Origin: Sphingobacterium athyrii | Lineage (GTDB): Bacteria > Bacteroidota > Bacteroidia > Sphingobacteriales > Sphingobacteriaceae | NCBI RefSeq assembly: GCF_003071065.1 | Contig: NZ_QCXX01000001.1 | Span: 864,971 to 928,970 of the forward strand | Length of the DNA: 64,000 bases | Reading direction: 5' to 3' | Position numbers and translations under genes: made by a program | Notes under the pieces: generated by a model | Told to the model about the DNA's origin: nothing | Seen by the model: the letters and a program-made list of their open reading frames with translations, nothing else | Databases searched by the model: none | In this document: piece after piece, positions 16,063 through 25,881 of the stretch | How positions within the stretch are numbered: the stretch's first letter is position 1 | How the letters are laid out: each line of letters begins with the position of its first letter

Positions 16063-17829
16063 CTATTCCACATATTTAAACCGAAGAGCCGTTAGACTCG
16101 CCTTATCACCATTACCTTCGATCAACGAAACACTAATTTTATACCGTCCTGTTTTGCTGAATTTCATCCAGCCCCAAGGATACCAATTATATACATGCGC
16201 CGATTCCTGTTGGTTCTGTAAAAGTTCTCCTGCCGAATTTTCAATACGCCACACCATCCGTCCTTGGCCCGCATAATTCATGTCTATCTGATAGTAGCCT
16301 GGCTTTTCAATAACTATTTCATAAGATAACCGGCTTTTTTCTGTCCATTTACTGGCCTGAACGACATGTTTCCATTCACCAAATTTCTCCATCCAGGATT
16401 TCCCTTCTTTCGTACAGTTCACCACCTCTCCAAAATCAACAGGAATAACGGTTTCGAGCGCAGGATCAACACCCAGCATTTTTTCGACCTGCGGCGTACC
16501 GTCTACCTTAATCTCAATAACGGACACCATCTTATCAGGTGCGATTCTTGGAATGTTAATTTTAAGCCAGTCCTTTTCAAGCGTATAATTTAATTTTTCC
16601 TGATTGTCCGTTCCCATGAGTCTGATGGACTGTACCCCTTTGCTCAATCCCGGAACGTATAAGGCTCCATCGGTAGGCCAATGATAGACCAGTAAGGAAA
16701 TTCGATCCCCCTGTACGGTGGCGTCGCCCCAGGGTAGCGCATGTTTCCAGGGCGATGCTTGCGCACCGTATACAGTTTCTGGATAACGTTTGATCCAAGC
16801 ACCCGCATTGCGCAGGGCTAAACCCGCCTGATCCGGAATAGAACCATCCGGTTTCGGACCTACGTTCAACATATAGGTACCTCCGCGTGCAACAGTTGAT
16901 AGCGTTCGCTGCAATAGCTCCTGACTACTCTTCCAGTTGTTATCATACCAAGCGTAACCCCAGGAATCATTGGTCACATCAACAGTTTCCCAGATACCAT
17001 CCACATTCTCCCTGGGCACTTCCATATCTCCTAGCGTGGAGTAATCGCCCAGCCCATGCCCTACCCTTCCGGAGACATAAGCGCCAGGTTGATTTTTATG
17101 CACGAGTTCTACGAGTTTCTGTGCATATTTTTTGTCCATTCCACCCGGTGTATCAAACCAGACCAGTTCTATAGGGCCATAGCCTGTTGTAATTTGCTGT
17201 ACCTCAGGGTAACATTTCTCCCAAAAATAATCATCAAAAGATTTCGCTTTTCCCTGCGCATCCAGCTTGGGTCCTCCGTTTCCACCGGGATAAGTCCAGT
17301 CCTGATTTTGAGAATAATAAAATCCAAAACCAATACCACCTTCCTTACAGGCTTTAGCCAATTCAGTCATCGGATCGCGTTTATAATCCGTCGCATCAAC
17401 AATATTGAATGGGTTCACTTTCGAATGAAACATCGAAAATCCATCATGGTGTTTACTGGTAATAACGATATAACGCATTCCAGCATCTTTCGCCAGCTGC
17501 ACAATAGCCTTGGCATCAAACTGATCCGGATGAAAAGAAGACGCTGCCAACTTATATTCCGCAGGGGGAATATTCGCCATGCTCTTGTTCATAAGCCATT
17601 CTCCGATTCCATAATAGGTTTTTCCCTGCCATTTATTTGCTAATTGGGAATAAATACCCCAATGAATAAATAGGGCATATTTGCCTTCTCGAAACAGCTT
17701 TCCCCTATTTTGTGAAACAGCACTTTTCCCGCCGGCACCATCCCACATCTCTTCCATTCGTTGCGCAAGGGCATGATGTGTACATAATATACTGACTGCT
17801 ACCCCGAATACGATCGTTTTAAAACTCAT
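16063..17829 (-). CDS. Alpha-L-fucosidase, glycoside hydrolase family 29, exported
   Basis: Secreted or periplasmic exo-acting alpha-L-fucosidase of family GH29. Numbered from the ATG at 17829 it has a signal peptide (cleavage near ALAQ, residue 23), HWG at 56-58, the fucose-binding KHHDGF at 126-131, and the catalytic nucleophile Asp226 in ELVWFD. The C-terminal ~130 residues form beta-sandwich domains. An ATG at 17862 overlaps the stop of the preceding oxidoreductase gene (TAATG), suggesting translational coupling, but would add 11 residues before the signal peptide. Both starts are possible. Paired with a predicted oxidoreductase, it probably acts on fucosylated glycans. Confidence 0.93.
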   Translation of the reverse strand: MSFKTIVFGVAVSILCTHHALAQRMEEMWDGAGGKSAVSQNRGKLFREGKYALFIHWGIYSQLANKWQGKTYYGIGEWLMNKSMANIPPAEYKLAASSFHPDQFDAKAIVQLAKDAGMRYIVITSKHHDGFSMFHSKVNPFNIVDATDYKRDPMTELAKACKEGGIGFGFYYSQNQDWTYPGGNGGPKLDAQGKAKSFDDYFWEKCYPEVQQITTGYGPIELVWFDTPGGMDKKYAQKLVELVHKNQPGAYVSGRVGHGLGDYSTLGDMEVPRENVDGIWETVDVTNDSWGYAWYDNNWKSSQELLQRTLSTVARGGTYMLNVGPKPDGSIPDQAGLALRNAGAWIKRYPETVYGAQASPWKHALPWGDATVQGDRISLLVYHWPTDGALYVPGLSKGVQSIRLMGTDNQEKLNYTLEKDWLKINIPRIAPDKMVSVIEIKVDGTPQVEKMLGVDPALETVIPVDFGEVVNCTKEGKSWMEKFGEWKHVVQASKWTEKSRLSYEIVIEKPGYYQIDMNYAGQGRMVWRIENSAGELLQNQQESAHVYNWYPWGWMKFSKTGRYKISVSLIEGNGDKASLTALRFKYVE

Positions 17830-17861
17830 CGCTAAAAACTTTGATACATCCGGATACAACA

Positions 17862-19145
17862 TTATACCTTAGGCATACTATACCCATTTTGATAACTTTT
17901 AGCCAGATAGCGATCTGCATCCTTATCATTGAAAGTGCGCTTATTTTTATCCCAGTACAGCTTCTTTTTGCTTCGATAAGCAATATTCCCCATCTGGGAG
18001 AAAATGGCAATATGAGCACCCGCCTCAATCGGCGCATGCAGTCCTTCACTGGATTTATTGCGAACAGCTTCTATAAAATTGACCATATGCTTATCCAGTC
18101 CATTATCTTTTGAAGGTTGAAAAGCAACCGCCTCCATACGACCTTTTTCGGGGATAACCTCCCAGCCTTCACGATTGACCACCAATGTGCCATTATTACC
18201 GATAAAAGCGACACCATGTGTTTTTTGATAAGGCCCTAGATCTATTCCTGTTGCCTGTTCCCACTGGACATTGAATCCGTCAAACTCATACACAGTGGTT
18301 AAACTATCCGGAGTTTCAGCCGCATCATCAGGATAAGCAAATTTTCCTCCGGCAGCCATAACGGATACCGGATCGGAAACTTTCATTCCGATCAGGGCAT
18401 AGTCCAGCATATGGACGCCCCAATCTGTCATCAGCCCCCCCGCATAATCCCAGTACCACCTAAAATTAAAATGAAAACGATTGGGATTGAAAGCCCGTTT
18501 TGGAGCTGGCCCAAGCCACTTGTCATAATGAACACCGGCCGGAACCGAAGCATCAGGCAGCACCGGAATGCTTTTCATCCAACCTTGATACGCCCAAGCT
18601 TTAACCAAACGGATTTTACCCAGTTTTCCACTATGGACAAAAGCCATGGCATCCCTAAAATGCTGCTGGCTCCGTTGCCATTGTCCAACCTGCACCACAC
18701 GTTTATATTTTTTTGCTGCAGCGACCATGAGCTCGCATTCCCGAATGGAATTCCCAATAGGTTTTTCAACATACACATCTTTTCCCGCTGCAACCGCATC
18801 TACCATCTGTAGGCAATGCCAATGATCTGGCGTAGCCACGATCACGACATCCACATCGTTTGCTTTGAGCAGATCTTTATATTCTATATAAGTTTTGACC
18901 GTAATATCTCGTTTTTTTAACTCTTCGGCCCTATTCCGAAGTATATTTTCATCTATGTCACAAAGCGCAGTACACTGGACGCCGGGCACCTTCAATATCG
19001 CATTTAGATTAGACCAGCCCATTCCATTTACGCCGACCAGCCCGACACGCACAGTTCCAGATTGCCTACCGAAAACAGGTGTATTGGCAAATAGCACTGA
19101 GGCTGTCAGGATTCCGGTATTACGGAGAAAATCTTTTCTTTTCAT
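17862..19145 (-). CDS. Exported Gfo/Idh/MocA-family oxidoreductase
   Basis: NAD(P)-dependent sugar oxidoreductase-type protein, 427 residues. The N-terminus MKRKDFLRNTGILTASVLFA resembles a Tat signal (KR in place of RR), consistent with export of a cofactor-loaded enzyme. The Rossmann motif is GLVGVNGMG (35-43) and the family motif EKPIG lies at 127-131. WDYAGGLMTDWGVHMLD is the conserved C-terminal substrate region. Some exported members of this family are GH109-type glycosidases using NAD, so it could be a hydrolase instead of a dehydrogenase. It overlaps the GH29 gene by one base, so the two products probably act on the same glycan. Confidence 0.85.
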   Translation of the reverse strand: MKRKDFLRNTGILTASVLFANTPVFGRQSGTVRVGLVGVNGMGWSNLNAILKVPGVQCTALCDIDENILRNRAEELKKRDITVKTYIEYKDLLKANDVDVVIVATPDHWHCLQMVDAVAAGKDVYVEKPIGNSIRECELMVAAAKKYKRVVQVGQWQRSQQHFRDAMAFVHSGKLGKIRLVKAWAYQGWMKSIPVLPDASVPAGVHYDKWLGPAPKRAFNPNRFHFNFRWYWDYAGGLMTDWGVHMLDYALIGMKVSDPVSVMAAGGKFAYPDDAAETPDSLTTVYEFDGFNVQWEQATGIDLGPYQKTHGVAFIGNNGTLVVNREGWEVIPEKGRMEAVAFQPSKDNGLDKHMVNFIEAVRNKSSEGLHAPIEAGAHIAIFSQMGNIAYRSKKKLYWDKNKRTFNDKDADRYLAKSYQNGYSMPKV

Positions 19146-19309
19146 TGTTTAATTTGGTTTAGTTTTGTATTATTTTGATTAGATCTACCATCTTTTTGGT
19201 AAAGACGATTCATGCAGCACTTTCCCTAGAGATACCTAATATAACATTTAATCATGAAGATCAGGAAAAATAAGGAAATTCTCTTTCCATTGAAATGAGT
19301 TTTACATTT

Positions 19310-20989
19310 TCAGAAAGTGGTCATCGGTCTTTTGGCGATGTGCCGTCCTGCCTTCATGCCCGAAAAAATGCAACCACCCAAAAATGTCCCTTCCAATGCC
19401 CTATAACCATGCATACCTCCGCCTCCAAAACCAGCTACCTCACCGGCGGCATACAGTCCTTCGATGATATGGTCGTCTACTGTCAGAACCTGTGCGTCTA
19501 GGTTTGTCTTAATCCCGCCCAACGTCTTACGTGTAAGTACATGTAAACGTACAGCAATCAATGGTCCATTCTTCGGATCCAATATCTTGTGTAGAGACGA
19601 GACCCTTCCAAGCCGATCGCCGAGATACTTTCGCGTATTACGGATATAATTGACCTGCGTGTCTTTAGAGAATTTGTTATCCAACTCGCGGTCTCTTGCC
19701 ATGATCTGTGATTCAATAGATTCGTAATTTAACAGATCATCTCCGGACAGGAGGTTCATTCTTCGGACCAATTCCGATAATGTGTCCGCAACGATAAAAT
19801 CGACCCCATTCTCCTTAAACGCTTCAACTGGTGCGGGGGCCTTTTTACCGAAAATCCGTTTGAGGAAGAGTTTATAATCCCTATTGGTAATATCTGGATT
19901 TTGTTCGGAGCCGGAAAGTGCAAATTCCTTTTTGATGACTTTTTGCGTCAAAATAAACCAGGAATACGAATAGCCACTATCTTGTATATGCTTTAGTGTA
20001 CCCAACGTATCAAACCCCGGAAAAAAAGGCGCCGGAAGTCTATTTCCTTTCGCATCGAACCATAGTGAAGAAGGACCAGGTAAAATACGTATACCATGAT
20101 TGGGCCAAATCGGATTCCAGTTCCGTATGCCTTCGGTATAATGCCACATACGATCTTTATTGATCGTATGGGCGCCGATTTCTTCGGCGACCGCAATCAT
20201 CTTTCCATCTACATATGCCGGAACTCCAGAGATCATTGCGGATGGAGCCGTACCCAACCGTTTAGGCCAGTTCTTTCGTACCAGTTCGTGATTGGCGCCA
20301 AGCCCGCCCGAGGCAACGACAACGTGCGGAGCATGATATTCGAAGGTGTCAATGACATTTCTATTGGTCGCAGCCCCCCTTTCTTTATCATCATCTTCTA
20401 AAATATCACCAAATACTCCTTTTATAGCACCATTTTCTGTAATCAACCTCGTAACACGATGTCTAAATTTAAATTGCAAGAGTCCATTTTTTTCTGCGGT
20501 ATAGGCCTTTTCTATAAAAGGTTTAACGACTCCCGTTCCAGTTCCCCAACTTACGTGAAATCTGGGAACCGAGTTTCCGTGACCAGAAGCACGGCCATCT
20601 CCACGCTCAGCCCAGCCTACCATAAACATGAATTTAACACCTAGCTTCGTTACATATGCATATTTTTCACCGGCGGCGAATTTCAAGTAGGCATCGGCCC
20701 ATTGACGGGGCCAGTAATCCGCTGCCCTATCAAAACCTGCGGTACCGAACCAGTCTTGCTGTGCCAACTCCAAAGAATCTTTGATCCCCATACGACGCTG
20801 TTGTGGTGAATTGATAAAAAATAGACCGCCAAAAGACCAGAATGCCTGTCCCCCGATATTTCTTTCGGTCTCTTGATCCAATAGAAGTACCTTCTTTCCT
20901 GCGTTGGTAATTTCCATTGCCGCAGTTAATCCTGCCAGACCAGTCCCGATAATGATGGCATCAGGTTTAAATTGTTCTTCTATCCGCAT
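19310..20989 (-). CDS. FAD-binding dehydrogenase (fumarate reductase/KstD flavoprotein family)
   Basis: Flavoprotein of the succinate dehydrogenase/fumarate reductase/ketosteroid-dehydrogenase superfamily. From the ATG at 20989 it is 559 residues; the FAD dinucleotide motif is IIIGTGLAGLTAAME near residue 12, and the C-terminal FAD segment GLYAAGEVAGFGGGGMHGY contains the usual GE..GG signature. The frame continues 38 codons upstream to a TTG at 21103, which would displace the FAD motif from the N-terminus, so the ATG is preferred. Substrate unknown; the 'FAD-binding dehydrogenase' annotation used for such ~550-residue proteins is not specific. It lies between two sugar oxidoreductase genes on the same strand. 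Confidence 0.85.
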   Translation of the reverse strand: MRIEEQFKPDAIIIGTGLAGLTAAMEITNAGKKVLLLDQETERNIGGQAFWSFGGLFFINSPQQRRMGIKDSLELAQQDWFGTAGFDRAADYWPRQWADAYLKFAAGEKYAYVTKLGVKFMFMVGWAERGDGRASGHGNSVPRFHVSWGTGTGVVKPFIEKAYTAEKNGLLQFKFRHRVTRLITENGAIKGVFGDILEDDDKERGAATNRNVIDTFEYHAPHVVVASGGLGANHELVRKNWPKRLGTAPSAMISGVPAYVDGKMIAVAEEIGAHTINKDRMWHYTEGIRNWNPIWPNHGIRILPGPSSLWFDAKGNRLPAPFFPGFDTLGTLKHIQDSGYSYSWFILTQKVIKKEFALSGSEQNPDITNRDYKLFLKRIFGKKAPAPVEAFKENGVDFIVADTLSELVRRMNLLSGDDLLNYESIESQIMARDRELDNKFSKDTQVNYIRNTRKYLGDRLGRVSSLHKILDPKNGPLIAVRLHVLTRKTLGGIKTNLDAQVLTVDDHIIEGLYAAGEVAGFGGGGMHGYRALEGTFLGGCIFSGMKAGRHIAKRPMTTF

Positions 20990-21268
20990 ACTATAAATAT
21001 CAATGGGTTCTATATTCTCTACGGTTCTTGTGCGTAAGTTCACTTTTGGTTCCCTTAAATTTACTTGTTTCTCTTCTGAAGTACAAAGAGAAATAAAATT
21101 CAATCTGTGAACAAGGAGTGCAAACTATCATTAAAATTATACACAAAAGCAATTTAAGCGGCCTGCTTTAAAGACACACCACCCTTAGGTTTAATTTTTG
21201 AACTGCCATAGCATCAGAATCGACACCTAAAAGCATTGAAATCTATCGTTGGCCTACTTTATGGTCAC

Positions 21269-22252
21269 TTATTTTATTTTAGCAAAACAATCAATAATTT
21301 CCATTAACGTCAAAGCCTCCTCCATAGGTGCAGGATTTGGACCATTCCCCTCAAAGAAAGCCACTGTACTAGCGATCATGGGATATTGTATATGCTCAGG
21401 ATGCTCAAATACAAATTCATTCTCTTCATCATCAGATTGAACCGTTACCAAATTGCCAAATATGGAGAAGCTAATCTTCCCGCGGCTACCTATGATCTCA
21501 CAGCGATCTACATGATCTTCTTGCCTGACATTGAAACACCAGCTTCCATTAAAAACAACCTGATGCTCAAATAATATAGTTCCAGTTGTGTGATCAGCGA
21601 CAGCAGAGGCTGCATCCTGGATCTGGCTAAATCCTTCAAAAGAAATCGGCAAGCCAAAAAAATACAACATCAGATCCAATTGATGTGGTGCAAGATCAAA
21701 AAAATATCCACCTCCGGATATTGCTGGGTCTGTGCGCCAGTCTGCCGCCCCCTTGGTCACTAATTCCGGCAACCGACTTTGCCATAACCGGAGCTGAACA
21801 GTCCGAATTATTCCTATCTGTCCAGCATCTAACAACTCTTTTACTTTGAGAAATAGAGGTAACTGTCTTCGATAATGCGCAACCACCAACTTGCCATTAG
21901 TCTTTCTGACAACATCCAAAAGCAGCCTTGCTTCATGTGCATTTAAGGTAACCGGTTTCTCAACATAGACATCTTTTCCGGCTTCTAAGGCCTTCAATGC
22001 ATAGTCAAAATGTGAAGAGGGCGGAGTAGCAATGTAGATGGCATTCAATGCCGGATTGCCCAACATGTCCTCGACCGTCGAATACCAATGCGGGACTTGA
22101 TGTCTATGGGCATAATCGGCAGCTTTAGCGGCATCTCTCCGCATTACAGCCAATAATCTACTATCTTTAACTTTATTAAACGCGGGACCGCTTTTTTTTT
22201 CTGTAACATCGCCGCACCCTATGATTCCCCACCTTACCTTTGCATCTTCCAT
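21269..22252 (-). CDS. Gfo/Idh/MocA-family oxidoreductase, cytoplasmic
   Basis: A 327-residue NAD(P)-dependent oxidoreductase without a signal peptide. The Rossmann motif is WGIIGCGDV (residues 8-16), the catalytic-lysine motif is EKPVT near residue 98, and GGGYFFDLAPHQLDLM is the conserved His-containing substrate loop. Length and motifs are typical of cytosolic sugar or inositol dehydrogenases. It sits between the FAD dehydrogenase and the YdeI-like gene on the same strand, with a 39-bp gap to the latter. The substrate is not evident. Confidence 0.9.
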   Translation of the reverse strand: MEDAKVRWGIIGCGDVTEKKSGPAFNKVKDSRLLAVMRRDAAKAADYAHRHQVPHWYSTVEDMLGNPALNAIYIATPPSSHFDYALKALEAGKDVYVEKPVTLNAHEARLLLDVVRKTNGKLVVAHYRRQLPLFLKVKELLDAGQIGIIRTVQLRLWQSRLPELVTKGAADWRTDPAISGGGYFFDLAPHQLDLMLYFFGLPISFEGFSQIQDAASAVADHTTGTILFEHQVVFNGSWCFNVRQEDHVDRCEIIGSRGKISFSIFGNLVTVQSDDEENEFVFEHPEHIQYPMIASTVAFFEGNGPNPAPMEEALTLMEIIDCFAKIK

Positions 22253-22291
22253 TTTTATTTATTTTTTGAACTAATCCTCGAACAAACTTTT

Positions 22292-22789
22292 TTATTCCGG
22301 TTTCAGGCGCCCGATAAACGCGTTTTTACCAAGCAAAAATCCGATTGCCTTTTCAATATTTTTACGTCGGCTTTCATCTGTCTTCAAGAAAGAAATGTAA
22401 CGGATAATCTCTTTTCTTTTGGATGGTGCCAAACGGTCAAAGACTGCTTTTGCCACTTCATTTTCATTCAATGCCCGCTCAAGTTCGGGATGTGGCGCTA
22501 AACCTCGTTCAGTGGGATCAAAAATAACAGACACTTTCAATAGTTCACCGATCCGCTTAGGGGAGTTTGCCAACATCTGGGTATTGATATACAATCGCCA
22601 CTCGCCCTTATACCGTAATAAGGTCTGTTTATAAGCTTTACCATTTACCTTCCCGCAAATAGGGATATATCCCTTATCCACTCCAGCTTCGGCAAAGAGA
22701 TTACGTAAAATTTCATCGGGCACAAAAACAAAAGGGTTGATTCCTATTATCTCCAATTTGGCTTTAAAGGCAAACATATATATCGACAT
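22292..22789 (-). CDS. YdeI/OmpD-associated (DUF1905) family protein
   Basis: A ~165-residue protein with an N-terminal DUF1905 beta-barrel-like part (FAFKAKLEIIG to LLKVSVIFDPTER) and a C-terminal helical YdeI-like region (ALNENEVAKAVFDRLAPSKRKEIIRYIS, followed by RRKNIEKAIGFL). In this combination the family is often annotated as bacteriocin-protection or OmpD-associated, without a proven activity. The frame opens at a TTG (22804). ATGs at 22789 and 22777 are both better, and 22789 is 18 bp after the stop of the aldo/keto reductase gene. Translation is probably coupled to that gene. Confidence 0.8.
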   Translation of the reverse strand: MSIYMFAFKAKLEIIGINPFVFVPDEILRNLFAEAGVDKGYIPICGKVNGKAYKQTLLRYKGEWRLYINTQMLANSPKRIGELLKVSVIFDPTERGLAPHPELERALNENEVAKAVFDRLAPSKRKEIIRYISFLKTDESRRKNIEKAIGFLLGKNAFIGRLKPE

Positions 22790-22807
22790 GTATGGTTTAT
22801 CCAAAAA

Positions 22808-23767
22808 TTAAGTTGTAGATAGAATCGCTTCTATCAGTTTAAGCTCTTCCTGACTAAAACTTAAATTTTCGAGCGACTTTAACGAATCCGTCAATTGCGC
22901 ACTGTTTCTCGCTCCGACCAAAACCGATGTCAGGCGTTGATCCTTCAATAACCAGGCAATTGCCATCTGTGCCAATGATTGTCCACGTTGCGCAGCAAGT
23001 CCATTCAAAGCAGACAGTTTTGTAACAAGCTCGGATGTAATGGCGGTACTCTTTAAAAAATGCTCTTTTGAGGCCCGAGAATCTGTTGGAATACTACCCT
23101 GTAGGTATTTATTGGTCAGTAGGCCTTGGGCCAAAGGGGAGAAAGCGATAATCCCTATCCCCTCTTCATCCAGCACGTTCAACAGCCCTTCTTCCGGGGT
23201 ACGCACCAACATGGAATACTTTGGTTGGTGGATCAAACAAGGACAATTCAGATCACGTAATATAGCTGCCGCTTCCGTTACCAAATCCGCGGGATAGTTC
23301 GATAAGCCTACATAAAGTGCTTTTCCCTGTCGTACAACATCACTTAACGCGCACATGGTTTCTTCCAACGGTGTATTGGGATCATTCCTATGATGATAAA
23401 AAATATCAATATAGTCCAACTTTAAACGTTTTAAGCTCTGATGTAGACTCGCTATCACATATTTACGGCTCCCCCAATCGCCATAGGGTCCTTCCCACAT
23501 CGTATACCCCGCTTTGGTCGATACCAAGAGTTCATCCCGGTATCCGGCAAAATCCGTGGTCAATATCGCTCCAAAATTTTGCTCCGCACTGCCGGGAGGC
23601 GGTCCATAATTATTCGCAAGATCAAAATGTGTGATACCGTTGTCAAAAGCCGTACGTAGGGTCTGCCTAAACACTTCTTTCTGATCAATATCACCAAAAT
23701 TCTGCCATAGTCCAAGGGAAATAGCCGGAAGTTGAATACCACTCTTCCCACATCGCCTGTAGGGCAT
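22808..23767 (-). CDS. Aldo/keto reductase, YghZ-like
   Basis: NADPH-dependent aldo/keto reductase, 319 residues from the ATG at 23767. The frame runs 50 codons further upstream, but only from 23767 does the sequence match the family (MPYRRCGKSGIQLPAISLGLW). Catalytic residues are visible: Asp and Tyr in FDLANNYG, Lys in STKAG and His in FYHHRND. The PPPGSAEQNFG segment is characteristic of the L-glyceraldehyde-3-phosphate reductase/YghZ group. It precedes the YdeI-like gene and is divergent from the LytS gene. Likely role is detoxification or reduction of small aldehydes; the substrate is inferred from family only. Confidence 0.9.
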   Translation of the reverse strand: MPYRRCGKSGIQLPAISLGLWQNFGDIDQKEVFRQTLRTAFDNGITHFDLANNYGPPPGSAEQNFGAILTTDFAGYRDELLVSTKAGYTMWEGPYGDWGSRKYVIASLHQSLKRLKLDYIDIFYHHRNDPNTPLEETMCALSDVVRQGKALYVGLSNYPADLVTEAAAILRDLNCPCLIHQPKYSMLVRTPEEGLLNVLDEEGIGIIAFSPLAQGLLTNKYLQGSIPTDSRASKEHFLKSTAITSELVTKLSALNGLAAQRGQSLAQMAIAWLLKDQRLTSVLVGARNSAQLTDSLKSLENLSFSQEELKLIEAILSTT

Positions 23768-23950
23768 TATATTATATCGGTTTGGATTGAATGTCACGTT
23801 GTCAAGTTTATATATGCAAAATACAAAACTATTTTGAAGAGTCTGAGCAATAACTGTCAATGCGCTAGAAATATTTCGACATGCAACAATTGAATTAAAA
23901 TTTATACCATTCCACACAACAGATCTATGCTGGTATCACAAATATTTTTA

Positions 23951-23958
23951 TATTTTTG
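23951..23958 (+). promoter_or_regulatory. Candidate -7 box of the LytS/LytTR operon
   Basis: TATTTTTG fits TAnnTTTG and is placed about 42 bp before the LytS start codon at 24001. No clear -33 TTTG is seen, so this is a partial promoter match. Confidence 0.4.
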
Positions 23959-24000
23959 ATTATCGTCCATTAATAGCACAGCGTTAAGTAACAATGTCCC

Positions 24001-25041
24001 ATGATCAGTAGATTCTTTAGAAAATTCTATTTACATATTGTGATATGGGTTATTCTGCTCTTACTGCCTTTTATTACCTATCTCTATCAGCCTGACAAAA
24101 TCGCTGATTTTAAAATCTATTCGGCACTATCCCATCTTGCCAATATCATCTTTCTGGCGAGCAATTTTTATCTACATTGTTACCTTGTCGCGCCGAGGTA
24201 TTTCTTTGGTCGTAGAAAGATTTTTGCCCTATTTATCGCACTGGGCTTTGTAGCCTACGTCATGCTCAATTATGCAATCGTCTATTTCAACCCCAATGGA
24301 GAATTAGCTCATTTTAAAAAGGAGAATATACTTTTTGTTCGTCTTGTTGTCGGTCCTGGAATTATCTATTCGCTTTGCATGATCACCTCGTCCATGATCT
24401 TTCTTTATAATGAACAGGCGAGACAAAAGGAACTTAATAAACAAATCGCATTAGAAAAGACTACAGCAGAACTGACTATTTTAAAACTCCAGATCAGTCC
24501 ACATTTTTTATTTAACACCCTCAACAATATTCGTTGGCTGATCCGCAAACAATCCCCCGATTCCGAGGGTACAATAGTCAAACTGTCCGAAATGCTGCGT
24601 TATATACTCTATGAAGTCGATGGACCGAAGGTCGAACTTTTCAAAGAAATTGACCATATGCGCAATTTCATTGCTTTACAGACATTAAGGCTTCCCATTC
24701 CGGGGGAAGTTGACCTGAAAATAGAAAGTACCCTCAAGAACAGAATGATCCCTCCTTTATTGTTTATTCATTTTGTAGAAAATGCATTCAAATATGGCGT
24801 GGATAGTAAAAATATCCCCAACATACAATTTCAATTCATAGACATTCCGGGCGGACTCGTATTTAAATCTACGAACAAAATATTGCAATATACCGAGCAT
24901 CGGTCAAATGAAGGCATCGGGTTAACAAATGTGAAACGAAGACTACAGTTGCTTTATCCCAATCGCCACGATCTATCCATCAAAAGAACAGCGGATGGAT
25001 ACTTTGAAGTTGCACTCAGACTAATGACAGATGAAGATTAA
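24001..25041 (+). CDS. LytS-type sensor histidine kinase
   Basis: Membrane histidine kinase of the LytS/YehU class (His_kinase domain). The N-terminal ~135 residues carry four hydrophobic helices (about 12-30, 44-65, 75-95, 112-135). A coiled-coil linker (140-165) leads to the phosphorylation motif ISPHFLFNTLNN, with phospho-acceptor His168. The ATP-binding region is marked by PPLLFIHFVENAFKYG. There is no recognisable extracellular ligand domain, so the signal is probably sensed in or near the membrane. It overlaps the LytTR regulator gene by 11 bp; the two form a two-component pair. A TonB-type receptor follows and may be its target. Confidence 0.93.
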   Translation: MISRFFRKFYLHIVIWVILLLLPFITYLYQPDKIADFKIYSALSHLANIIFLASNFYLHCYLVAPRYFFGRRKIFALFIALGFVAYVMLNYAIVYFNPNGELAHFKKENILFVRLVVGPGIIYSLCMITSSMIFLYNEQARQKELNKQIALEKTTAELTILKLQISPHFLFNTLNNIRWLIRKQSPDSEGTIVKLSEMLRYILYEVDGPKVELFKEIDHMRNFIALQTLRLPIPGEVDLKIESTLKNRMIPPLLFIHFVENAFKYGVDSKNIPNIQFQFIDIPGGLVFKSTNKILQYTEHRSNEGIGLTNVKRRLQLLYPNRHDLSIKRTADGYFEVALRLMTDED

Positions 25042-25756
25042 ATGTATACTAATTGATGACGAACCATTCGCGCTTAATTTGCTGGAGGATGACCTATTGA
25101 GTTTTGACCAAATTGAAATTCTACAGAAATTCCATGCCCCTGTCGATGTTGCTGAATACCTAAAAAATCAGGCCGTGGACCTCATTTTTCTGGACATCCA
25201 GATGCCCGAACAATTAGGAACAGAGTTTGTCCGGAACCTTGAAGATCCACCCCTATTTATATTTACAACTGCTTATCATCAATATGCTGTTGAGGGATTT
25301 GAATTAAATGCAGTAGACTACCTTTTGAAGCCTATTTCAAAAGAACGACTTATGACGGCTATCCGCAAAGTCGAGGATATCATGACACTACGCAACAAAC
25401 AGGTTGTCGAAAAAGACCATATTATCGTGCATGTGGAGTATAAAAAAACAAAGATTTATCTCAACGAAATCAGCTACATCGAAGGTTTAAAAGATTACGT
25501 AAAAATCTATTTGGTTGACCGGCAGACCCCGCTGCTAACCCGAAGTAATTTACGTGGTATGGAGAAGCTATTACCAGCAAGCGATTTCCTACGCATACAC
25601 AATTCTTTTATTGTTAACAAAGCTAGAATCGAACATTACACACCAGCAAAAATCACATTACCTGAAATCGCTTTACCCATTGGCAAAAAATATGTCAAAA
25701 ATATGGCGCAGTTCCATATGAAAGCTGCATCGAATCAAGATAACATCATCCGATAA
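25031..25756 (+). CDS. LytTR-family response regulator
   Basis: DNA-binding response regulator, 241 residues. The receiver domain has the acidic pocket DDE (9-11), phospho-acceptor Asp55 in IFLDIQMPE and Lys100 in YLLKPIS. A LytTR DNA-binding domain follows (about 135-235: YIEGLKDYVKIYL, LRIHNSFIVNKARIEHY, LPIGKKY). It overlaps the kinase gene by 11 bp, so translation is coupled. LytTR domains bind two ~9-bp direct repeats about one or two helical turns apart. Candidate sites occur right after this gene (25761-25793) and at 33537-33567 and 36554-36585. Confidence 0.94.
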   Translation: MKIKCILIDDEPFALNLLEDDLLSFDQIEILQKFHAPVDVAEYLKNQAVDLIFLDIQMPEQLGTEFVRNLEDPPLFIFTTAYHQYAVEGFELNAVDYLLKPISKERLMTAIRKVEDIMTLRNKQVVEKDHIIVHVEYKKTKIYLNEISYIEGLKDYVKIYLVDRQTPLLTRSNLRGMEKLLPASDFLRIHNSFIVNKARIEHYTPAKITLPEIALPIGKKYVKNMAQFHMKAASNQDNIIR

Positions 25757-25760
25757 CGAC

Positions 25761-25793
25761 CATTCGTCTACACATTTGGTTCGTCGGTCTACA
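25761..25793. promoter_or_regulatory. Candidate LytTR box upstream of the outer-membrane receptor gene
   Basis: CATTCGTCTACA (25761-25772) and CGTCGGTCTACA (25782-25793) are direct repeats matching at 9 of 12 positions with a 21-bp period. The core GTCTACA is identical in both. The spacing fits LytTR regulators, and the site lies between the LytTR gene and the receptor gene starting at 25882. Inference, not proven. Confidence 0.4.
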
Positions 25794-25881
25794 GATGATT
25801 GCATAGTATAAAAATCATTTTCAAATTTGCTTGGGGTCAATTTGTCCAACACCGGCTATTGATCCGTATAGCAAAGAAAAA

